A stretch of DNA of 64,000 bases from Methylorubrum rhodinum (GTDB lineage: Bacteria > Pseudomonadota > Alphaproteobacteria > Rhizobiales > Beijerinckiaceae). Shown in pieces: positions 1 through 8,408 of the stretch. The notes below the pieces were generated by a model that searched no databases, had not been told where the DNA came from, and worked only from the letters and a program-made list of their open reading frames with translations. Position 1 is the stretch's first letter, and each line of letters starts with the position of its first letter. A program made the position numbers and the translations under genes. The stretch covers positions 1 to 64,000 of the forward strand of contig NZ_JACHOP010000026.1 of NCBI RefSeq assembly GCF_014199935.1, in the 5' to 3' direction.

Positions 1-84
1 TGCTCCATGGACGGCCTCCTCGCTTGAGATCTGCAACGACCTCAATCTGGCACACACGATGCCGTCGGGGGCCGTCCACCCCAT

Positions 85-178
85 CACCCGTGATGAGGGG
101 TGCCCGGTTCGAGCTGCCATCGTCGCGGCCAGTCGTGGATTCCGGGTTCTCGCCTGCGGCGAGCCCCGGAATGACGGT
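85..178. repeat. Family C palindromic repeat, partial copy
   Basis: This copy matches the right-hand two thirds of the longer copies at 45818-45941 and 52346-52470. It begins CACCCGTGATG, passes through CAGTCGTGGATTCCGGGTT and ends with CCCCGGAATGACGG. The left arm (GTCATTCCGGGG) is missing, so this is a truncated member. It lies upstream of the acyl-CoA dehydrogenase gene. The remaining non-coding sequence between 1 and 332 shows no gene, apart from the inverted repeat at 259-280. Confidence 0.8.
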
Positions 179-258
179 GGTGCGTGTTCAAGCGACGCTT
201 CACCAATCCGTGTTTGAAATCGGGGAAACCGCGGCCGGCCCTTGCGCCGCTCCGGAGA

Positions 259-280
259 GATAGTTTACATATGAACTATC
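259..280. promoter_or_regulatory. Inverted repeat GATAGTT-N8-AACTATC, candidate operator
   Basis: Perfect 7-bp arms (GATAGTT and AACTATC) flank TACATATG. The site ends about 52 bp before the acyl-CoA dehydrogenase start and is an A/T-rich island in G/C-rich surroundings. Its size and symmetry suit a TetR-family dimer such as those that control fatty acid degradation genes. The identity of the regulator is inference, and no regulator gene lies next to it in the window. Confidence 0.5.
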
Positions 281-332
281 GGTGTGGCCCGGGTGGCGGC
301 CTGCCAGAAGATTCCTGCGGGAGGCGGACGCG

Positions 333-2123
333 ATGCCGAGCTATCGGGCCCCGGTCGAGGACACCTTGTTCCTCCTCGAAGACGTTCTGGCGATCCACCG
401 TCACGACAACCTGCCGGGATTCGCCGACGCCTCGTCGGACGTGCTGCGGGCGGTGGTGTCCGAGGCCGGCAAGCTCGCGGGCGAGGTGCTGGCCCCCCTC
501 AACCTGCCGGGCGACCGCGAGGGCTGCACCCGACACCCGGACGGCAGCGTCACGACCCCGAAGGGCTTCAAGCAGGCCTACGACGCCTACGCCGCGGGCG
601 GCTGGATGGGCCTGTCGGTGCCGGAGGAGTTCGGCGGCCAGGGCCTGCCGCACGTGATCAACACGGCGATGCAGGACTTCGTCTCCGGCGCCAACCTCGC
701 GCTCAGCATGTATCCCGGTCTGACCCAGGGGGCGATCGCCGCGCTCCTCGTCCACGGCTCGCAGGCGCAGAAGGAGACCTATCTGCCCAGGATGGTCGAG
801 GGCGCCTGGACCGGCACCATGAACCTCACCGAGCCGCATTGCGGCACCGATCTGGGGCTCCTCAAGACCAAGGCGGTGCCGAACCCCGACGGCTCCTACA
901 GCCTGTCGGGCACCAAGATCTTCATCTCGGCGGGCGAGCACGACCTCAGCGAAAACATCGTCCACCTCGTCATCGCCCGGATCGAGGGCGCGCCCGCGGG
1001 CACCAAGGGCATCTCGCTCTTCGTCGTGCCGAAGTTCCTGGTGAACGAGGACGGCTCGCTCGGCGCGCGCAACGGCGTGTCCTGCGGCTCGATCGAGCAC
1101 AAGATGGGCATCCACGCCAACTCGACCTGCGTGATGAACTACGACGGCGCCAAGGGCTGGCTCGTGGGTGAGGCGAACCGCGGGCTCAACGCCATGTTCG
1201 TGATGATGAACGAGGCGCGGCTGGCCGTCGGCGTCCAGGGGCTCGGCCAGTCCGAGGCCGCCTACCAGAACGCCGTGACCTACGCCCGCGAGCGCCTCCA
1301 GGGCCGCGCGCTCACCGGCGCCAAGGAGCCGGGGAAAGTCGCCGACCCGATCATCGTCCATCCGGACGTGCGCCGCACCCTGATGCAGATCCGCGCCTTC
1401 AACGAGGCGGCCCGCGCGCTGGTGCTGTGGACGGCGCTGCAATCCGACATCGCCCACCGCTCGCAGGACGCCACCGAGCGCCAACTCGCCGACGACCTCC
1501 TCGGACTGATGACTCCGGTGGTGAAGGGCGTGCTGACCGATCGCGGCTTTGCCAACGCGGTCGAGGCGCAGCAGATGTTCGGCGGCCACGGCTACATCGA
1601 GGAATGGGGCATGTCGCAGTTCGTGCGCGATGCCCGCATCGCCATGATCTACGAGGGCGCCAACGGCATCCAGGCGATGGACCTGATCGGCCGCAAGCTG
1701 CCCAAGGACGGCGGCCGGGCGATGATGGCCTTCCTCACCGAGGTCCAGACCTTCATCAAGGACCATGCCGAGGACGATGGCATGAAGCCGTTCGTCGCGC
1801 CCCTTCAGCCGGCGCTGAACGACCTCCAGGCGGTGGTGATGTGGCTGATGCAGAACGCCTTCTCGAAGCCCGACAACGCGGGTGCCGGTGCCACCGACCT
1901 GATGCACCTGCTCGGCACCGTCGTGCTCGGCTACATGTGGGGCAGGATCGCCAAGGCGGCGCTGGCGGCCAAGGCGGAGGGCCGCGACGCCGAGCGGATG
2001 GACGCCAAGTTGGTGCTCGGCCGCTTCTTCATGGAGCGGACCCTGCCGGAGACCAGCTTAAGGCTCGCGCGGATCAAGGCCGGGTCGGAGACGACCATGG
2101 CGCTGGCGGCGGAGGCGTTTTAA
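333..2123 (+). CDS. Acyl-CoA dehydrogenase with C-terminal extension
   Basis: This is a 596-residue flavoprotein that would oxidise acyl-CoA to trans-2-enoyl-CoA, the first step of beta-oxidation. The protein shows the N-terminal helical domain, the middle beta domain (ALSMYPGLTQGA, NLTEPHCGTDLG) and the C-terminal helical domain. The expected catalytic glutamate is in YEGANGIQAMD near residue 441. It is longer than classic 380-residue enzymes because of a C-terminal domain after residue 460, as in the FadE5-like/DUF-extended group. The ATG at 333 is chosen because a GGGAGG-type site lies about 8 bases upstream and the protein begins MPSYRAPVED. Thiolase follows in the same direction after a repeat element. 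Chain-length preference cannot be read from sequence. Confidence 0.93.
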   Translation: MPSYRAPVEDTLFLLEDVLAIHRHDNLPGFADASSDVLRAVVSEAGKLAGEVLAPLNLPGDREGCTRHPDGSVTTPKGFKQAYDAYAAGGWMGLSVPEEFGGQGLPHVINTAMQDFVSGANLALSMYPGLTQGAIAALLVHGSQAQKETYLPRMVEGAWTGTMNLTEPHCGTDLGLLKTKAVPNPDGSYSLSGTKIFISAGEHDLSENIVHLVIARIEGAPAGTKGISLFVVPKFLVNEDGSLGARNGVSCGSIEHKMGIHANSTCVMNYDGAKGWLVGEANRGLNAMFVMMNEARLAVGVQGLGQSEAAYQNAVTYARERLQGRALTGAKEPGKVADPIIVHPDVRRTLMQIRAFNEAARALVLWTALQSDIAHRSQDATERQLADDLLGLMTPVVKGVLTDRGFANAVEAQQMFGGHGYIEEWGMSQFVRDARIAMIYEGANGIQAMDLIGRKLPKDGGRAMMAFLTEVQTFIKDHAEDDGMKPFVAPLQPALNDLQAVVMWLMQNAFSKPDNAGAGATDLMHLLGTVVLGYMWGRIAKAALAAKAEGRDAERMDAKLVLGRFFMERTLPETSLRLARIKAGSETTMALAAEAF

Positions 2124-2132
2124 ACGCGTGGC

Positions 2133-2247
2133 TCCCTCTCCTCCCCCTTGCGGGGAGGAGCCGGAGGTGGGGGTGGTGCAGGATGAGGCGTTCCGGTGCC
2201 TCCTGCACCACCCCCACCCCTGACCCCTCCCCGCAAGGGGGAGGGGA
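2133..2247. repeat. Family A long palindromic repeat, copy 1
   Basis: The outer arms CTCCCCCTTGCGGGGAG and CTCCCCGCAAGGGGGAG are reverse complements. The inner arms GGTGGGGGTGGTGCAGGA and TCCTGCACCACCCCCACC also pair, so the whole unit folds into a long cruciform or hairpin. Similar units lie at 51391-51498 and 54941-55050. This copy separates two codirectional genes, so it sits inside the probable beta-oxidation transcript and could modulate expression of the thiolase. Confidence 0.85.
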
Positions 2248-2284
2248 AGACCGCGCGGATTGGGACGGACACGAGGAAGCGCAC

Positions 2285-3493
<1,209 letters not shown>

Positions 3494-3500
3494 TCCGGGC

Positions 3501-3519
3501 GGGCGGCGCCGCGCCGCCC
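3501..3519 (+). terminator. GC hairpin after thiolase, possible terminator
   Basis: GGGCGGCG and CGCCGCCC pair around a 3-base loop directly after the thiolase stop. No T-tract follows, so termination is only suggested by position. Confidence 0.35.
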
Positions 3520-3612
3520 TGCCCTCTCCGCGCAAACGCTGCTAAGGGCCTCCCACGCCGCGCCCTTTCGTCGGGCGCGGGGAAGAAAGACCAACACGGG
3601 AGAGACGCCACG

Positions 3613-4098
3613 ATGAAGACCAAGATCGCCGCCCTGAGCCTTGCCGCCGCCCTCGCGCTGCCGCTCGGCGCCCGCGCCGACGACGCCTCGGACAAGCTCG
3701 CGGTCGCCAAGACGCTGACCGAGAAGACGGTGCTGAAGAACCTCGACACCGGCTTCGGCGGCGCGCTGGAGAAGACCGTCTCGACCATGCCCGAGGAGCG
3801 CGCCGAGACCGTGCGCAAGGAGGCCCGGGCCGAGTTCGACAAGCAGCGCGGCGAACTGCTCGACGGCCTGTCGAAGCAGTACGCGGACAAGTTCAGCCTC
3901 GACGAGCTGAAGCGCCTCGGCGCCATCTACGAGGACCCGACCTATCAGAAGTTCCAGGCCGTCAACGCCGACCCGAAGTCGGAGATCAACCTGCTGTCGC
4001 AGGCGGTGGTGACGCGGCTCCTCAACATGCTGACGCTGGCGGCTGCCAGCGACCAGAAGGGCGGCGCGCCGGGCGGCATGCCGATCCCGGCCAAGTAG
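3613..4098 (+). CDS. Secreted DUF2059-like protein
   Basis: This 161-residue protein has a clear signal peptide (MKTKIAALSLAAALALPLGARA) with probable cleavage before DDASDK. The mature part is helical and charged. It contains a block from about residue 80 to 130 (KQYADKFSLDELKRLGAIYE) that resembles the DUF2059 family, whose members are periplasmic proteins of unknown function. A GGGAGAG site precedes the ATG. It lies downstream of the thiolase and may be read from its own promoter. No enzyme motif is visible. Confidence 0.75.
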   Translation: MKTKIAALSLAAALALPLGARADDASDKLAVAKTLTEKTVLKNLDTGFGGALEKTVSTMPEERAETVRKEARAEFDKQRGELLDGLSKQYADKFSLDELKRLGAIYEDPTYQKFQAVNADPKSEINLLSQAVVTRLLNMLTLAAASDQKGGAPGGMPIPAK

Positions 4099-4150
4099 GA
4101 TACAGGTTCGTCGGATGCGCCAAGCGGTCGGGAGCGGGGGGAGGCGGGCG

Positions 4151-4945
4151 TCAGGCGACGCGCCGCAGCGTGCCCCCGGCCGCCAGCCCCGCGACCTCCG
4201 GCAGGGCCTCGAGCGCGGGCCGCGCGAAATGGTAGCCCTGCATCAGGTCGATGCCGAGGCCATGCAGCGCTTGCGCCTCGGCCGCCGTCTCGATCCCCTC
4301 GGCGATCACCCCGATGCCGAGGCCGCGGGCGATCTGCACGATCCCGCCGACGATGGTGCGCCGGCCCGCATCGGCGTCGATGCCGCGCACGAGATCCATG
4401 TCGAGCTTGATCAGGTCGGGCCGGAAGTTCGCCAGCAGGCCGAGGCCGGCATAGCCCGCCCCGAAATCGTCGAGCGCGGTGAGGAAGCCCTGCCGCCGGT
4501 ACTCGGTGACGATCGTCTGCACATGGGCGATGTCGCGGAAGCGCTCGTTCTCGGTGAACTCGAAATGCAGCCGCTCGTGGCCGAAGCCGACGCGGCGGGC
4601 TGCCTCCAGCGAGGCGCGGATGCAGGCCGCCGGCTCGTAGACCGCGTTCGGCATGAAGTTGATCGACAGCTTGGTGTCGCTCCCCTGGGGGAACAGGCGC
4701 CCGGCCAGCTCGATGGCCTTGACCCGCGCGGCCTGATCGAACCGGTACAAAGTCTCCTCGGTGACCTGCGACAGGATCGAGCCGGCGCCCTCGCCGCCCG
4801 GTCCGCGCACCAGCGCCTCGTAGCCCCAGATCCGTCGGTTCGCGACATCGACGATGGGCTGGAACGCCATGGTGAAGGCGAAGCCGAGTTCGGTCCCGTC
4901 GCGGCAGGCTCGGCAGGCAAGGCGCGGCGCAGCCAGCGTATTCAT
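4151..4945 (-). CDS. EAL-domain cyclic-di-GMP phosphodiesterase, stand-alone
   Basis: This 264-residue protein is essentially one EAL domain with no transmembrane segment. The catalytic set looks intact: YEALVRGP (EAL motif), INFMPN, FEFTENE, LDDFGAGYAGL, LIKLDM and IAEGIET. It should therefore hydrolyse c-di-GMP to pGpG. The N-terminus has a CRAC pair (Cys11 and Cys14) just before the domain, a possible metal or redox site. It stands in inverted orientation between genes for fatty acid oxidation, and its role there is unknown. There is no attached GGDEF or input domain, so control may come from a partner protein. Confidence 0.9.
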   Translation of the reverse strand: MNTLAAPRLACRACRDGTELGFAFTMAFQPIVDVANRRIWGYEALVRGPGGEGAGSILSQVTEETLYRFDQAARVKAIELAGRLFPQGSDTKLSINFMPNAVYEPAACIRASLEAARRVGFGHERLHFEFTENERFRDIAHVQTIVTEYRRQGFLTALDDFGAGYAGLGLLANFRPDLIKLDMDLVRGIDADAGRRTIVGGIVQIARGLGIGVIAEGIETAAEAQALHGLGIDLMQGYHFARPALEALPEVAGLAAGGTLRRVA

Positions 4946-5051
4946 GGATCAATCCGTGGGGCTCGGAGCATCGTCCGCACGCCTTCACCACCTACGATGG
5001 ATCTTCCGTCTTAAGATTCCGATACGGCCCAGCACACTTCGAGGCTCAGCG

Positions 5052-7256
5052 ATGACCGAAGCTCAGACCAACTTCCGTTTCGAGACCGATGCCGACGGCA
5101 TCGCGCTCGCGACCTGGGATATGCCGGGTCGCTCGATGAACGTCATCACCATGGCGGTGATGGACGAGCTGGAGGCCATCGTCGACGCCGTCGTCGCGGA
5201 CGCGAACATCAAGGGCTGCGTCGTCACCTCGGGCAAGCCCAACTTCTCGGGCGGCGCCGACCTCACCATGCTCCAGGGGCTCGGCGCCGAGTACGAGCGC
5301 CTGAAGGCGGCGGACGGCGAGGAGGCGGCCATGCGCCACTTCTTCGAGGCCTCGCGCCGCCTCAGCCTCGTGTTCCGCAAGCTCGAGACCTGCGGCAAGC
5401 CGTTCGCGGCGGCCGTCCAGGGCCTGTGCCTCGGCGGTGCGTTCGAACTGGCCCTGTCCTGCCATCACCGGGTGCTGGCCGACGACGACAAGACCCGCGT
5501 GGGGCTCCCCGAGATCAAGGTCGGGCTGTTTCCCGGCGGCGGCGGCACCCAGCGCGTCGCCCGCCTGATGCAGACCGGCGACGCGTTGCAGATGCTGTTC
5601 AAGGGCGAGCAGATCCGTCCGCTCGCGGCCCGAAACATGGGGCTTGCCCACGAGGTCGCCCCGGCGGCCGAGATCGTCGAACGGGCGAAAGCCTGGATTC
5701 GCGATGGCGGCTCGGCGGTGGCCCCCTGGGATGTGCCGAAGTTCAAGGCGCCCTCCGGAAAAGTCTACTCGCCCGCCGGCATGATGATCTGGCCGCCGGC
5801 CAACGCGATCTACCGCCGCGAAACCCACGACAACTATCCGGCCGCCAAGGCGATCCTGGCCTCGGTCTACGAGGGCCTGCAGCTGCCGATGGATCTGGGC
5901 TTGCGGGTCGAGAGCCGCTACTTCGCCCACATCCTGCGCACCAAGGAGGCGCAGGCGATGATCCGCACCCTGTTCATCTCCATGGGCGAGATCAACAAGG
6001 GCGCCCGCCGTCCCAAGGACGTGGAGCCTTCGAAGATCGGCAAGGTCGGCGTCGTCGGCGCGGGCTTCATGGGCGCGGGCATCGCCTACGTCACGGCGCA
6101 GGCCGGCATGGAGGTCGTGCTCATCGACCGCGACCAGGCCGCGGCGGATGCCGGCAAGGCGCATTGCCACAAGCTCATCACCGGCCAGATCAACCGCGGC
6201 AAGGCCAAGACCGCCGACCGCGACGCGCTGCTCGCCCGCATCACCGCCACGCCCGACTACGCCGCACTGGGGGATTGCGACCTCGTGGTCGAGGCGGTGT
6301 TCGAGGACCCCGCGGTGAAGGCCGAGGTGATCGGCAAGGTCGAGGCGGCTTTGCCCGCGCACGCCATCTTCGCCTCCAACACCTCGACGCTACCGATCTC
6401 GGGGCTCGCCAAGGTCTCGAAGCGCCCCGAGCAGTTCGTCGGCATCCACTTCTTCTCGCCGGTCGAGAAGATGCTGCTGGTCGAGGTGATCCGCGGCACG
6501 CAGACCGGCGACCGCGCGGTGGCCACCGCGCTCGACTACGTGCGGGCGATCAAGAAGACCGGCATCGTCGTCAACGATGCCCGCGGCTTCTTCGCCAACC
6601 GCTGCGTGCTGGCCTACGTCAAGGAAGGCCACAAGATGCTGATGGAGGGCGTGCCGCCCGCCATGATCGAGAATGCCGGCCGCATGGCCGGCATGCCGGT
6701 CGGCCCCCTCTCGCTCAACGACGAGGTGGCGCTCGATCTCGGCCTGAAGATCCTCAAGGCCACCGAGGCGCAGCTCGGCGAGGCCGCGATCGACCCGGAC
6801 CAGAAGCGACTGCTGACCGAGGTGGTCGAGAATCGCGGCCGGCTCGGGCGCAAGAACAAGCGCGGCTTCTACGACTATCCCGAGGGCGGCCAGAAGAAGC
6901 TCTGGCCGGGCCTGTCCGAGATTCAGCCGAACCGGCTCGACCCGGACGATGTGGACGTGACCGAGCTGAAGCACCGTTTCCTCGTGGCCCAGGCCCTGGA
7001 GGCCGCCCGCACGGTGCAGGAGGGCGTCATCACCGATCCGCGCGAGGCGGATGTCGGCTCGATCCTCGGTTTCGGCTTCGCCCCGTTCACGGGAGGGGCG
7101 TTGTCCTACATCGACTTCATGGGGGCCGCCGCCTTCGTGGAGCTGGCCCGCGCGCTGGAAGCCAAGCACGGCCCCCGCTTCACCCCGCCGGACAATCTTT
7201 TGCAGATGGCCGGCAATGGCGGGCGGTTCTACGACGCGTTGAAGCGGGCGGCGTAG
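5052..7256 (+). CDS. fadB: Enoyl-CoA hydratase / 3-hydroxyacyl-CoA dehydrogenase fusion
   Basis: This 734-residue multifunctional protein carries the second and third steps of beta-oxidation. Residues about 1-190 form the crotonase domain (SGGADLTM oxyanion loop, GLCLGGAFELALSCHHR). From about residue 330 comes the NAD-binding domain, with the Rossmann motif GVVGAGFMGAGI. The dehydrogenase catalytic region includes HFFSPVEKMLLVEVI. Two C-terminal dehydrogenase repeats follow (GFFANR, KNKRGFYDY). ATG 5052 is used because MTEAQTNFRF matches the natural start of the hydratase fold; the open frame further upstream overlaps the EAL promoter side. It works with the acyl-CoA dehydrogenase and thiolase encoded upstream. 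Confidence 0.95.
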   Translation: MTEAQTNFRFETDADGIALATWDMPGRSMNVITMAVMDELEAIVDAVVADANIKGCVVTSGKPNFSGGADLTMLQGLGAEYERLKAADGEEAAMRHFFEASRRLSLVFRKLETCGKPFAAAVQGLCLGGAFELALSCHHRVLADDDKTRVGLPEIKVGLFPGGGGTQRVARLMQTGDALQMLFKGEQIRPLAARNMGLAHEVAPAAEIVERAKAWIRDGGSAVAPWDVPKFKAPSGKVYSPAGMMIWPPANAIYRRETHDNYPAAKAILASVYEGLQLPMDLGLRVESRYFAHILRTKEAQAMIRTLFISMGEINKGARRPKDVEPSKIGKVGVVGAGFMGAGIAYVTAQAGMEVVLIDRDQAAADAGKAHCHKLITGQINRGKAKTADRDALLARITATPDYAALGDCDLVVEAVFEDPAVKAEVIGKVEAALPAHAIFASNTSTLPISGLAKVSKRPEQFVGIHFFSPVEKMLLVEVIRGTQTGDRAVATALDYVRAIKKTGIVVNDARGFFANRCVLAYVKEGHKMLMEGVPPAMIENAGRMAGMPVGPLSLNDEVALDLGLKILKATEAQLGEAAIDPDQKRLLTEVVENRGRLGRKNKRGFYDYPEGGQKKLWPGLSEIQPNRLDPDDVDVTELKHRFLVAQALEAARTVQEGVITDPREADVGSILGFGFAPFTGGALSYIDFMGAAAFVELARALEAKHGPRFTPPDNLLQMAGNGGRFYDALKRAA

Positions 7257-7338
7257 AACCGTCTTGACGGTGTGAGGGCCGCTCGCGATCTTATCATCGG
7301 CCGCGGATCATCCGCGGCCGCAGCCGGAACGACATTCG

Positions 7339-7680
7339 ATGAGCGCGTCCGCGGGACCTGCCGATCTCGACTTCGAGGAGCAGCGCGCCCGCATCCGCCG
7401 CATGCTCGACGAAGCGGACCGGATGTCCGCCGAACGGTCGAAGCTCTTCGCGGAACAGAGCAAATTTGCCGCCGAGCAGGCGAAGCTCGCGGCGGAGCAG
7501 AACAAATTCACGGCCGAGCAGAACAAGCTCATGGCGGAGCAGGCGAAATTCACCGCCGAAGCGCTGAAGCTGGAGCGGGATCGCGCCCTCGCGCCCTGGC
7601 AGATCATCCTCGGCTGCATGGCGGCTGGCGCGGCGTTCTTCGGCGCCGGAGCCGCCTTCATCAAGCTGATCGGACCGTAA
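7339..7680 (+). CDS. Heptad-repeat coiled-coil protein with C-terminal membrane anchor
   Basis: This 113-residue protein has no family I can name. Residues 34-75 are six consecutive seven-residue units of the pattern K-[LF]-x-A-E-Q-x, alternating SKLFAEQ, SKFAAEQ, AKLAAEQ, NKFTAEQ, NKLMAEQ and AKFTAEA. This is an almost ideal coiled coil with L or F at one core position. Residues about 87-110 (WQIILGCMAAGAAFFGAGAA) form one hydrophobic segment rich in small residues, probably a tail anchor. The N-terminus is acidic/basic and cytoplasmic in the simplest topology. An oligomeric membrane-associated rod is the likely structure; the function is unknown. Confidence 0.75.
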   Translation: MSASAGPADLDFEEQRARIRRMLDEADRMSAERSKLFAEQSKFAAEQAKLAAEQNKFTAEQNKLMAEQAKFTAEALKLERDRALAPWQIILGCMAAGAAFFGAGAAFIKLIGP

Positions 7681-7772
7681 GGCTACGCCGATCCGTGATC
7701 GGAGCCGGTGGAACTCAACCGCTCCGCTTACGTTCTTGGCCCGAGCCGCACACCGCGCTTGGAGCCTGCCCC

Positions 7773-7937
7773 TTGTCGACCCTGATCAAAATCCTGATCG
7801 CGTTCTTCCTGCCGCCGATCTCGGTGCTGATGACGAACGGCTTCGGATTGCAGTTCCTCTTCAACATCCTGCTGTGCCTGCTGTTCTACATCCCCGGCTC
7901 GCTGCACGCCCTCTATCTGCTGCTGCGCGACCGCTGA
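7773..7937 (+). CDS. Pmp3/YqaE-type small membrane protein
   Basis: This 54-residue peptide of two membrane segments carries the family hallmark FFLPPISVLMTNGFG followed by a second hydrophobic helix (LFNILLCLLFYIPG) and the ending HALYLLLRDR. Pmp3 proteins are membrane-potential and stress-related proteolipids. The start is a TTG at 7773 (STLIKIL follows), supported by GGAG at 7761-7764 with 8 bases spacing and by the usual family length of 50-57 residues. Its stop codon directly abuts the 3' end of the convergent yjbQ. Confidence 0.85.
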   Translation: MSTLIKILIAFFLPPISVLMTNGFGLQFLFNILLCLLFYIPGSLHALYLLLRDR

Positions 7938-8408
7938 TCAGGCGCCCACAACCGACAGCACGATCTCGCGCCGGTGCCCCCGGTCGCGGTGCTCGATCAA
8001 GTAAATCCCCTGCCACGTGCCGAGCGCGAGGCGCCCGTCACGCAGCGGCACGGTGAGGCCGGAATCGGTCAGCATCGTGCGGATATGGGCCGGCATGTCG
8101 TCCGGCCCTTCCATCCCGTGGACGTAGTGGCCGTGGCGCGGCGCGAGCCCGTCGAGCGCCGTCATCAGATCGGTGCGCACGTCGGGGTCGGCGTTTTCCT
8201 GGATCGTCAACGACGCCGAGGTGTGGCGGCAGAACACGCTGACCACGCCGGTGCGGATGCCGCTCTCGCGCACGAAGGCCGTGACCGCCTCGGTAACGTC
8301 CGTGAACCCCTGCCCCGGTGTCGCGACGGTCACCGTCGCGCTCGCTTGGCGGGTCGCCTCGCCGGCCTGAAAGCCCTGGAGCGGCCCGATCCGGCCCGAT
8401 TGCCTCAT
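7938..8408 (-). CDS. yjbQ: YjbQ family protein (UPF0047)
   Basis: This 156-residue protein has the UPF0047 signature: VFCRHTSASLTIQENADPDV in the middle and GTWQGIYLIEHRD near the end, with the conserved histidines that form the proposed metal site. Family members show weak thiamine phosphate synthase activity, but the physiological role is not settled. Its ATG overlaps the TGA of the DNA ligase gene by four bases (ATGA at 8405-8408), so the two are probably translated as a coupled pair. Confidence 0.88.
   Translation of the reverse strand: MRQSGRIGPLQGFQAGEATRQASATVTVATPGQGFTDVTEAVTAFVRESGIRTGVVSVFCRHTSASLTIQENADPDVRTDLMTALDGLAPRHGHYVHGMEGPDDMPAHIRTMLTDSGLTVPLRDGRLALGTWQGIYLIEHRDRGHRREIVLSVVGA

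Noticed and set aside
7438..7563. Regular 21-base repeats that might be a small CRISPR-like array
   Set aside because: The units abut without spacers and encode a clean coiled-coil heptad in a real reading frame.
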